Assembly: GCA_028718185.1 (NCBI GenBank)
Contig: JAQUMH010000010.1
Location: 22,763-86,762 of the forward strand
Length of the DNA: 64,000 bases
Direction: 5' to 3'
Source of the DNA: Elusimicrobiota bacterium
Lineage (GTDB): Bacteria; Elusimicrobiota; UBA8919
The notes beneath the pieces were generated by a model. It made no database searches. It worked only from the letters and a program-made list of their open reading frames with translations, and was not told where the DNA came from. This document shows, piece after piece, positions 36,244 through 45,900 of this stretch (its first letter is position 1; each line of letters starts with the position of its first letter). The translations under genes were made by a program, and so were the position numbers.

Positions 36244-36400
36244 ATTGTAGCCGCAGAGCGTTAGCTCTGCTAAATATTGAAATTTCTGTACATCAAAATA
36301 GATTCCCGCTTTCGTGGGAATTACATGCTGGGCAGAAACGACACCCCATTAATGAAAGATTGTCATTCCCGAGTGCCTTAATCGGAAATCTACAACACTG
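36244..36400. repeat. GTAG-type hairpin repeat and CATTCCCG-type repeat
   Basis: TTGTAGCCGCAGAGC-GTTA-GCTCTGC with tail ATTGAAATTTCTGTACATCA spans 36244-36298. A TTCCCGCTTTCGTGGGAA hairpin (36303-36320) follows. Then TGTCATTCCCGAGTGCC...AATCGGAAATCTAC resembles a widespread bacterial dispersed repeat. The remainder up to 36523 shows nothing specific. Confidence 0.65.
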
Positions 36401-36523
36401 AATTTTCTATACTAAATTATTAAGATTGCTGATTAGTTTATAAAAATTTACATAATTCGGACAATATCTTATCGTATAGGTCATATCTCTTAAAAATAAA
36501 AAAGCTGAAAGTAAAAAAAGTAC

Positions 36524-36551
36524 TTGACAAGGTTTTTTTTATTACTATACT
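36524..36551 (+). promoter_or_regulatory. Strong sigma70-like promoter for the exoprotein/PorV array
   Basis: TTGACA at 36524-36529, a 16-base spacer, then TATACT at 36546-36551; an overlapping TATAAT lies at 36551-36556. It is about 80 bases before the first LamG/Fn3 exoprotein. From here to the right edge genes are co-directional with short gaps, so this may drive a very long operon. A small hairpin (AAGTTTGC..GTAAACTT) lies between it and the start codon. Confidence 0.7.
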
Positions 36552-36630
36552 ATAATACTAAGTAGTAATTATAAATAAATAAATTCTAACGGAAGTTTGC
36601 TAGTAGCGAGACGTGCAACTGTAAACTTAA

Positions 36631-39600
36631 ATGGAAATATTCGTAAAGTTAAAAAAGGTATCTTTTGTCTTTCTAATAATACTTTCTTCAACACTTCTTC
36701 ATTCTGCGGCACCCACAGTACCTGTCCTTTATTCACCTTCTACGGCAACATGGACAAATGTCAATATGTTTGACTGGTCTTCATCTACCACTACAACAGG
36801 TGATGCTATTTTTTACGATATAGCAGTAGATAATGCAGAAGATTTTGCAACAGTTGTTTCATCAGCTTATAATATATATAGGTCTTCCTGTTTAATATCC
36901 GAATTAGACAACACGTTAAGTGAGAATACTCAATATTGGTGGCATGTCAGGGCTAGCACTTCTACATCAGGAGAATATTCAGCATGGAGTTCTACCCGTA
37001 CATTTAAGTTAGATACAACAGATGCTGTATTTAGTAACATGCTAGTAAAGACATCTACGGGAGGATGGGCAGCGAATACTGTATATGTTAACGTATCAAC
37101 ACCACAAATACGAATTAATGTTCAAGACGTCAATTCGGGATTGAGTGTAGGACAGACCGAAACTTTAGCGAGTAGTGGTTGTGTTCTCTTGATGCATTTG
37201 AATGGGAATGCCAATGATAGTTCAGGATATGGGAATGATGGAACGATAACAGGCGCCGCATGGACAAATACACCTACATGGAAGTCAGTTGGTGGTAGTG
37301 AGAGTATTTTATTTTTTGATGGAAATGGTGATTATGTAGATTGTGGTAATAATGAAAGTTTAGATGTTACAACTGAATTTACATTATCAGCATGGATAAA
37401 CCCTACAGATGTTGTTGGTTATAACGGTATTATAGGAAGAAAACCTGGTTATAGTAGTTATTATGGGTATGCTATGGGACACGAAGGCGATGGCATACAT
37501 GTTAATGTAGGAGGTGGCACAAACTCAGGTCCTGCTTATTCTATTGGGGGTAATATTAAAGCAGGTATTTGGCAGATGGTAACTGCGACATATAAAAGCG
37601 GTAATTATGGCGGTGGTAAATATGGTAAAATTGATTATTATTACAATGGAAGCTGGTTTGATTATGATTTAATTGTAACTAGCTCAATTGTATCAGGAAC
37701 TGATAAATTGGGAATAGGTTGTGGAGATGCAACTAACCGTCCGTATATTTTCCAGGGTTATTTAGATGAAGCAGGGGTATGGAATAGGGCGTTAAGTGCG
37801 GAAGAGATAGCGGTTATGTATAATTCCTGTGCAGTAAAATACTCAACAAATGCATGGACAAGTTCTGCCATAATTACATCAACAGATACAATGTTTACGA
37901 CAGGTACCGACGGAACTACAGCAATACAATTTTCAACAGCAACAGAGGTACCGTTAAAAAATGGTACTGATAACAGGATACAGTTTTTAGCCAGAGATGC
38001 AGCCGGTAATTTATCTGAGTCAGCCAGTTACACAATAAATGTGGATACTGTTGCACCGTCAGACATAACAACACTTGCAGGAAGTAGTATTGATAATATT
38101 AGCAATATTGATGCACATTTATCGTGGTTAGCGCCTGGTTCGGATGCACAGACAGGAACTATAAATGACGGTCAATTCAAAATACGACGTGCAACTTGGT
38201 CAGTCACTCCTGAAAGTATGTGGGGAACTGGTTATGATGCTAAGCCGGCAGTAATAGAGCAGGAAGTAACTATAGATACAACTTCCGTAACACCTCTATC
38301 TTATCAAACAACAACATTTTATACTTTAGCAAATAATACATCACACTACTTTAGAATATGGACAAGGGACATAGTGGGTAACTGGTCAAACATATCCAAT
38401 GGTTGTACTGTATATCTTTCTCCGCCACCTCCGCCTGGCAGTTTTTCAGGTGTAGCACTTTCTACATATTCCATACAATGGTCTTGGACTGATGTTGCCG
38501 GCGAGACAGGATATCGTGTACGATATTCAACAAAAGCATCTCCTTCGGATGCACCTGCTTCACCGTCGTTACCTACTAATCAGATTACATGGACTGAATC
38601 CGGACTTATGGCGAATACGTCATATTACAGGGTTGTTGTATCTACTAATAGTCAGGGAGAAAGTGGTCTTTCAAACGCAGCAACAACTTACACACTTGCA
38701 AGCCCGCCGCTTGTACCCATAGTATTTTCTAATGTAGGGCAATCAAGTGCTACACTAACTTGGACAGCAAGTACAGATAATCCGGCATGGACAAGATATG
38801 GAGTGATAACTTCTACAAGTTCTGATTTTGCCGGAACAGCTGTCAGCACAACAGTCGCGTTTGCTGATAATCTTACAACTAACACAAAATCTGTTATTTC
38901 ATTAGGTACTGATACCACTTATTATTTTAGAATATTAGCATATAATGAAAGTCAAATTCAGACAGCATCCATAGAATCCAGTACAAAAACAAAGGAAGGA
39001 ATTCCTGATAGACCAAGAAATTTGAAAATTTCGGCGTTGTTAGGTACTACATCTATCTACTGGCAGTTTGATGACAATTCTACAAACGAGACAGAATTAT
39101 ATGTTTCCAGTAACATGGATATAACGGCAAGACTATCGACTAATTTAGCGAACACAGCATCTAAAGGTACTACTTATTGGTTAGAATTAGGACTTTCTAC
39201 TAACACACTATACACTAGATATGTTGAAGCAACTAATATTTATGGTTCTACTTGGTCAGTTGTAATTACAAGCTACACTATGGCGGCTGCACCTTTAAAC
39301 ATAACTTTTTCGAACGTCGGTTTTTCAAGTGTAACAGTTCCAATCCAGTGGGATGCAAATACTAATCCTGCAGGGACAAGGTTTGGTGTTTCACGTTCAG
39401 CAAATAGTACATTCAGTGCCACGGTAAGCACCTTTGTAGTTTATTCAAATAATTTAACTACCAATTCGACAACCGCAACCGGACTTACTGCAAGCACAAC
39501 ATATTATTTCCGTGTTTGGGCATATAACGGTAACCAGACTACAACATTATATACAACTTCTGTTTCCACAATAACAAATGAAGCACCACCCAATAAACCA

Positions 39601-41427
39601 TCAAATTTAAAAATATCGACATCAACATCATTAGGAACTACCTCAATATACTGGCAATTTGACGATAATTCCACTAATGAGACGGGATTATATATTTCCA
39701 GCGGTACAAACATAGCGGGAAGACTATCAACTAATTTAGCCAACACAGCAACAACAGGCACTACTTATTGGTTGGAAATAGGTCTTTCTACCAATACTTC
39801 ATATACAAGATATGCCGAAGCAATTAATGCCTCCGGATATAGTGTTTGGTCAACTCTAATTACAAGCTATACAGCTGCTGATGTACCTTCAAATCTTACT
39901 TTCCCTAATGTTTATACATCAAGTGCAACGCTAACTTGGTCTGCTAGCACTAACCCTACTGGTACAAGGTATGGGATAATAACTTCAAGCAGTTCTGATT
40001 TTTATGGAGCTTCCATAAGCACGACAGTCACTTATGCAAATAATCTTACTGCTAATACAACACCTGTAACTTCTCTAATTGCTGAAACAACATATTATTT
40101 TAGAGTAATAGCATTTAATGGTAATCAAATCCAAACATCATCTTTTGTTCAGTCCAGCACAATGACAAAATCAGGTGCTTATATACCTAATTTGCCGAAA
40201 AATTTAAAAATTGTATCATTCGGAACTACTTCTATTTACTGGCAGTTTGATGATAATTCTACTAATGAGACAGGGTTATATCTTTCCAGCGGTACAAATA
40301 TAACAATGCGATTATCTTCTAACTTAGCTAATACGGCAACAACAGGTACTACTTACTGGTTAGAAATAGGACTTTCAACTAATACAGCATACACAAGATA
40401 TGCCGAAGCGTATACTTTAGCAGGTTCTTCGTGGTCAGTTGCGATTACAAGTTACACTGCTGCTGCGGTACCTTCCAGTATTACCTTTTCTAATATTGGT
40501 ACGTCAAGTGCAACTTTAACATGGTCTGCTAATAATAATCCTAATACTACAAGGTATGCAGTAGAACGTTCATCAGATAATATTGTTTGGGATTGGAAAC
40601 AACTATTAGCTGACAACCTTACAGCAGTAACTTACATAGATTCTACTTTAGTTCCTAATACTACATTTTATTACAGGGTAACAGCATATAACGGCAATGG
40701 AACTGCCACGAGTGCATCGACAATATACAATGTTTGCACTAAAGCAGATATTGAACCACCCGCTGCTCCTGTCATTACTATTACTTTGTCTAACGCTCAA
40801 ACAACAATAAAAACCGGCGATAAAATGACATTAACAGGTACTGCTGAATTGGGTTCAAGTATTTATAGTATAACTATAAAGGATTTAGACGGGAACATAT
40901 TAGCACAATGGATAGACCCTGAAAGCTTAACTTCCGACACCATAAATAATATAACTTTAAAATCTGCTTCATCTAGTTCTAATGGTACTGTGGATATCAT
41001 AACATCATCTATCACGCTGGGTAATATCGCGGCAAAGTTTCCGATGGTGGGCGGAATAACGATAGGGATTGTTGTTCAGGACAGCGCCGGGAATAAATCG
41101 CAGACGGGAACTTCAGATGCTATTATGTTATCGGCAGAGACAAATAAGATAACGCTTTACAATAATTTATTTAATCCGGTGAAAGGCGATAAAATGACAA
41201 TTCGTTATGAAACAGTTCAACCGGGTAAGATAACAATAGATGTCTACACGCTAAATGGGGATAAAGTAACAACATTGGTAAATGAAACTACTACTTCATC
41301 TGTTCCACATTGGGCTACTTGGGATGGCAAAGATGATAACGGTAGTTTTGTTGCCAGCGATATTTATTTAATATACATAAAAGGACCCGGATTAAAAGAC
41401 ACTAAAAAGGTTTGTGTAATAAAGTAG
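36631..41427 (+). CDS. LamG/Fn3-array exoprotein with FlgD-like C-terminal domain (module 1 cargo)
   Basis: 1,598 residues. Signal peptide 1-26; an Fn3-like front domain (28-135); a LamG/concanavalin-A-like domain (about 179-400) with WINPTD..GIIGR and FQGYLDEAGVWNRALSAEEI; a beta-sandwich (402-480); and then about nine Fn3 domains to residue 1375. In the Fn3 array two types alternate; three copies carry TTSIYWQFDDNSTNET at about 200-residue intervals. An Ig-like domain (1380-1500) leads to the FlgD-like domain (1504-1598: YNNLFNPVKGDK..TWDGKDDNG..IYLIYIKG..KKVCVIK). No enzyme is recognised; it looks like a glycan-binding adhesin or matrix protein. No Shine-Dalgarno site is visible. The PorV-TPR gene starts 57 bases later. 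Confidence 0.85.
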   Translation: MEIFVKLKKVSFVFLIILSSTLLHSAAPTVPVLYSPSTATWTNVNMFDWSSSTTTTGDAIFYDIAVDNAEDFATVVSSAYNIYRSSCLISELDNTLSENTQYWWHVRASTSTSGEYSAWSSTRTFKLDTTDAVFSNMLVKTSTGGWAANTVYVNVSTPQIRINVQDVNSGLSVGQTETLASSGCVLLMHLNGNANDSSGYGNDGTITGAAWTNTPTWKSVGGSESILFFDGNGDYVDCGNNESLDVTTEFTLSAWINPTDVVGYNGIIGRKPGYSSYYGYAMGHEGDGIHVNVGGGTNSGPAYSIGGNIKAGIWQMVTATYKSGNYGGGKYGKIDYYYNGSWFDYDLIVTSSIVSGTDKLGIGCGDATNRPYIFQGYLDEAGVWNRALSAEEIAVMYNSCAVKYSTNAWTSSAIITSTDTMFTTGTDGTTAIQFSTATEVPLKNGTDNRIQFLARDAAGNLSESASYTINVDTVAPSDITTLAGSSIDNISNIDAHLSWLAPGSDAQTGTINDGQFKIRRATWSVTPESMWGTGYDAKPAVIEQEVTIDTTSVTPLSYQTTTFYTLANNTSHYFRIWTRDIVGNWSNISNGCTVYLSPPPPPGSFSGVALSTYSIQWSWTDVAGETGYRVRYSTKASPSDAPASPSLPTNQITWTESGLMANTSYYRVVVSTNSQGESGLSNAATTYTLASPPLVPIVFSNVGQSSATLTWTASTDNPAWTRYGVITSTSSDFAGTAVSTTVAFADNLTTNTKSVISLGTDTTYYFRILAYNESQIQTASIESSTKTKEGIPDRPRNLKISALLGTTSIYWQFDDNSTNETELYVSSNMDITARLSTNLANTASKGTTYWLELGLSTNTLYTRYVEATNIYGSTWSVVITSYTMAAAPLNITFSNVGFSSVTVPIQWDANTNPAGTRFGVSRSANSTFSATVSTFVVYSNNLTTNSTTATGLTASTTYYFRVWAYNGNQTTTLYTTSVSTITNEAPPNKPSNLKISTSTSLGTTSIYWQFDDNSTNETGLYISSGTNIAGRLSTNLANTATTGTTYWLEIGLSTNTSYTRYAEAINASGYSVWSTLITSYTAADVPSNLTFPNVYTSSATLTWSASTNPTGTRYGIITSSSSDFYGASISTTVTYANNLTANTTPVTSLIAETTYYFRVIAFNGNQIQTSSFVQSSTMTKSGAYIPNLPKNLKIVSFGTTSIYWQFDDNSTNETGLYLSSGTNITMRLSSNLANTATTGTTYWLEIGLSTNTAYTRYAEAYTLAGSSWSVAITSYTAAAVPSSITFSNIGTSSATLTWSANNNPNTTRYAVERSSDNIVWDWKQLLADNLTAVTYIDSTLVPNTTFYYRVTAYNGNGTATSASTIYNVCTKADIEPPAAPVITITLSNAQTTIKTGDKMTLTGTAELGSSIYSITIKDLDGNILAQWIDPESLTSDTINNITLKSASSSSNGTVDIITSSITLGNIAAKFPMVGGITIGIVVQDSAGNKSQTGTSDAIMLSAETNKITLYNNLFNPVKGDKMTIRYETVQPGKITIDVYTLNGDKVTTLVNETTTSSVPHWATWDGKDDNGSFVASDIYLIYIKGPGLKDTKKVCVIK

Positions 41428-41435
41428 CGGGTAAG

Positions 41436-41460
41436 CCACAAGCATGTAAACTGCTTGTGG
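41436..41460 (+). other. Intercistronic hairpin
   Basis: CCACAAGC and GCTTGTGG pair perfectly around a nine-base loop in the gap between cargo 1 and its PorV. No T run follows, so it is more likely an RNA stability or translation element than a terminator. Confidence 0.55.
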
Positions 41461-41484
41461 TGAGCAGGTAAAATTGAGACTGAT

Positions 41485-42849
41485 ATGAGAAGATTTATTA
41501 TAACAATTTTGTTTTTCACATTAACAATATATAACTGTTATGCTGCAGGTCCTTGGACTAACGGGGCGTCTATATTAAGACAAGGGGTTGGAGCAAGACC
41601 TTTAGGTATGGGCGAAGCGTTTGTAGGTTTAGCTGACGATATAAATACTCTTCAGTTTAATCCTGCAGGGTTAAGTAATCTTTCTAATAATGAATTAGGA
41701 GCTGTATATTCAAAAGGGTTAGCGGATACAAGTTATAGTAATATGGCATATGCCCAACCATTAGGTGAGAAGGGTTATATTGGCGGTTCTTTCTTGTTAT
41801 TTCAGGGTGGAGACATTGAGATAAACTGGTGGGACTCAGTAAACGGGGTAAGAACTGAAACGAGGAATGCAAAAAAAGATTATGTTTTAACATTAGGATA
41901 TGCTCAGGATTTTATGAGCGAAGGTGAATTATCTGCAGGTGCTAATCTTAAATACGTTAGTAGTAAATTAGCCGAAGAATCTACAGCGTCCAGTATTGCT
42001 GTAGATTTAGGCGGGTTATATCGGTTATTAGATAATAAATTATCTTTAGGTCTGTCAATCCAGAATATAGGAACTGCGTTAAAATACAAAGGCGGTATAT
42101 CAAGCGGTTCGGAAGCCGACCCACTGCCTTTAGGAATAAGAGTAGGCGGTGCTTATGTTTTTATATCTGACGATTCCAAAGAACTTACAGGTGTTTTAGA
42201 TATTAATAAATATTCAAACACTGATATGCAGCTTAATTTAGGATTAGAGTGCTGGTTAAAAGAAATGATAGCGTTACGGGCCGGTTATGAAATAGGATAT
42301 GATTTAGCTTCTATTACGGCGGGTTTAGGGTTTAAAGTTAAGAATTGCCAGTTGGATTACGGATTTAGTCCTATGAGCGAAATAAACGCTATTCATAAAG
42401 TTTCCTTTATATTAAGGTTTGGCGAATCATCTGAAGAATCTGATGAGGAAGAGGCAGTTGCAGCTCCGGTTAAAAAATCCAAGCCTTCAAATATAAAACC
42501 TGACGTTTCAATAAAAAAATCTAAACCTTCGGATGCAAAAAGCAGCAGCAAAGCAGAACAAAAATATCAGAGAGGACTAATATATTTTAATGCAGAAGAA
42601 TATGAACTTGCTATTGCTGAATTTGAGGGTACTATTGCACTGAATCCGGACAACCAGGAAGCTACTGCGAAAATAGCGGAAGCTACTGAAAAATTAAAAG
42701 AACAAACTTATCAGCAAGGATTGGAATATTTCAATAAAGGTAAATATAAAAATGCAAAAGTTCAGTTTGAAAAAGTCATTGATATAGATCCTTCTAATCA
42801 GGAAGCCCAGCAGAAATTAAATGAAATTAAAGATTTGTTGAAAAAATAA
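41485..42849 (+). CDS. PorV/UPF0164-family barrel fused to TPRs (module 1)
   Basis: 454 residues. Signal peptide 1-21, then the PorV signature GVGARPLGMGEAFVGLADDI with FNPAGL, and a barrel to about residue 315 ending in an aromatic strand (ILRFGES). A charged linker with repeated KSKPS words (about 318-352) leads to TPRs (353-454) with typical KYQRGLIYFNAEEYELAIAEF helices. Classical PorV has no TPR tail; the tail would lie in the periplasm, where it could hold cargo or contact the translocon. The gene is almost identical over long stretches to the one at 57512, pointing to recent duplication or gene conversion. It sits between cargo 1 and cargo 2. Confidence 0.85.
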   Translation: MRRFIITILFFTLTIYNCYAAGPWTNGASILRQGVGARPLGMGEAFVGLADDINTLQFNPAGLSNLSNNELGAVYSKGLADTSYSNMAYAQPLGEKGYIGGSFLLFQGGDIEINWWDSVNGVRTETRNAKKDYVLTLGYAQDFMSEGELSAGANLKYVSSKLAEESTASSIAVDLGGLYRLLDNKLSLGLSIQNIGTALKYKGGISSGSEADPLPLGIRVGGAYVFISDDSKELTGVLDINKYSNTDMQLNLGLECWLKEMIALRAGYEIGYDLASITAGLGFKVKNCQLDYGFSPMSEINAIHKVSFILRFGESSEESDEEEAVAAPVKKSKPSNIKPDVSIKKSKPSDAKSSSKAEQKYQRGLIYFNAEEYELAIAEFEGTIALNPDNQEATAKIAEATEKLKEQTYQQGLEYFNKGKYKNAKVQFEKVIDIDPSNQEAQQKLNEIKDLLKK

Positions 42850-42900
42850 TAGTCTTTATGTCATCGTCTTGTTTTATAATGTATACCAAAGAAAATATAA

Positions 42901-45900
42901 ATGAAAGACTTTCTCAAACCAAAAAACATAGTTTTTGTCTTTTTAGTTATATTTTTTCTTACTAACCTTTATTCAGCACCTCCTTCAGTACCTAATCTTT
43001 ATGTACCTTCCACAGCAACATGGACTAATATTAATACAATAGATTGGTCTACCTCAACTGCTCCAACAAATGATGTCGTTTTTTATGATTTACAGATAGG
43101 TAATTCAGAAGATATTTCAACAATAATAGCATCAAGCTATACAATATACAGGTCTTCCTGTTTAGTATCTGATTTGAATGGTAACTTAACCCAGGGTACT
43201 AAATATTGGTGGCATGTAAGAGCTAGTACTTCTACTACAGGAGAATATTCAGCATATAGTTCAACCCGTTCATTCAAGTTAGATACAACAGATGCAGTAT
43301 TTAGTAATCCTCAGGTAAAGACATCCACAGGAGGTTGGGCAGCAAATAACGCATATGTAAATGTATCAACGCCGCAGATACAGGTAAGTGTTCAGGATAC
43401 AAATTCCGGATTGAGGGTAGGGATGACTGAGACAATAGCGAGTAGTGGCTGTGTCGGATTGTGGCATTTAAATGGTAATGCTGTAGATAGTTCAGGTTAT
43501 GGTAATGATGGAACAATAAATTCAGCACAATGGGATAGTATTACTACGTGGAAAACAACAGGCGGCAGTGAAAATATGTTATTTTTTGATGGTAGTGGTG
43601 ATTACGTAAATTGTGGTAACGCAGCGAGTTTTGGAAATTTAGTTAACAAAATAACTATATCCTTGTGGTCATATCAGATAACAGCACAAGGTGGTACTAT
43701 TAAGATAGCGGTAGGCAGATCCAGCGATTGGGAATTTGGCGATTGTGGTAATGGCACTGATTGGGGTTTTTATTCATCTGCGTTATCAGGGGGTGGTTGG
43801 GTTTCTGGTGGTGTGGTAACAACACGTAACGCGTGGCATCACATGGTATTTACATATGATGGCGCAGCAGGGAGGATATATAAAGACGGAGTATTAGCAG
43901 TCGAGAAAGCGAGGGTAGGTAATTTAAATGTAACTGCCAATATATTGATTGGTCAATTGGGCAGTAGTAATTTTTACTTTGATGGATATTTAGATGAAGT
44001 AGGAATATGGGATCGGGCATTAAGTCCGGAAGAGATAGCAGTGATGTATAATTCCTGTGCAATAAAGTACTCAACAAATGCTTGGACAAATTCAGAAATA
44101 ATAACATCAACATCAACTGAACCGATAGTGCGGACAACAGGCAACGATGGAACAACGGCATTACAGGTGTCAACAGCTACAGCGATACAATTTAAACATG
44201 GTACAAATAACAGGATACAGTTTTTAACCCGTGACGAAGCTGGTAATCTTGCCGAGTCAGTTAGTTACACAATAAATGTAGATACAGTCCCGCCGTCAGC
44301 TATAACATCGCTTTCAGGTCTTGCTAACGGTAGTAATATAAACCTATCATGGATATCGCCCGGTACGGATGGAATAACTGGTGCAATAGATAATGGACAA
44401 TTCTTAATCCGGCGAGCTACATGGTCAGTAACACCAAGTTTATGGGGAACAGGATATGATAGCAAACCATCAGTAATAGCACAGGAAATAACAATAGATA
44501 CAGGCACGACGTCTTCACTGCCTGCATTATCACTTTGTTCAACTACATTTAGCGATTTAGATAACAATGCAACACATTATTTTAGGATATGGACAAGAGA
44601 TACAGCAGGCAACTGGTCAAGTTTATCCACAAATGGCTGTACTGTATATATACTATCACCACCAACACTATACTATCCGTCAACAACGACATGGACCAAT
44701 GCAAATATATGTGATTGGAGTGATGTTCCAGGAACAATAGGATATTATTTAGAAATAGATGATGACATAAATTTTGGTTCGCCGGTTGGAGGTTTTGGGG
44801 ATGTTACTACATCATCGGCAGCGATAACTTCTTTATCGGAAAATACAAAATATTATTGGCGGGTAAAAACTAAATATAGTGCTAATAATTATGGTGCATG
44901 GAGTTCTACCCGTTCGTTTAAGTTAGATACAACAGATGCAGTATTTAGTAATCCTCAGGTAAAGACATCCACTGGAGGTTGGACAGCAAATACAGCATAT
45001 GTAAACGTATCAACGCCGCAGATACAGGTAAGTGTTCAGGATACAAATTCCGGGTTGAGGGTAGGAATGACTGAGACAATAGCGAGTAGTGGTTGTGTCC
45101 TATTGATGCATTTAAATGGGAACACATTGGATAGTTCAGGTTATCGTAATGATGGAACAATAACTGGAAATCCTGAGTGGAAAAATATTTCTTCATGGAA
45201 GTCAGAATCTAACACTGAGAGCATGTTATATTTTGATGGTTTTAATAATGAATATGTTAATTGTGGTAACGGATCTGGACTTAATGAATTAACTAACAGT
45301 ATGTCAATATCAATATGGGTAAAATGGATACGGTCCATTTGGGAGGTCCAGCAAATAGCGGTTGGAAGGACCGGTGGCGGCGGCTGGCGATTTGGTGCTG
45401 GGACAAACAGTTTAAATTGGGGTTTTTATGGGAATGGTACATATGGTGGTGGAGGAACGTGGGCACCTGATCCTGTTGTACCAGTATCACAAAACGTATG
45501 GCATCATATGGTATATACATATGATGGCGATACAGCAAAGATATATAAAGACGGGCTATTAGCAGCGCAGAAAAGTGTGTCCGGTGCTTTACTTGCTACG
45601 GACAATATATATATTGGTGCAATACAACCTACAACGTTTTATTTTGGAGGATTTATAGATGAAGTAGGTATCTGGAAACGTGCATTAAGTGCGGAAGAGA
45701 TAGCAGTGATGTATAATTCCTGTGCTATAAAATACTCGACAAATGCATGGACAAATTCAACAATAATAGTATCAACATTAACGGAACCGACAGTACGGAC
45801 AACAGGTAGCGATGGAACTACGACATTACAGATATCAACAGCAACAGCAATACAATTCATACATGGTACAGATAACAGGATACAGTTTTTAGCTCTGGAT

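Noticed and set aside
12115..36630. CRISPR array or tRNA genes among the intergenic hairpins
   Set aside because: Hairpins are irregularly spaced with no constant spacers, and none forms a cloverleaf with a TPsiC-type arm.
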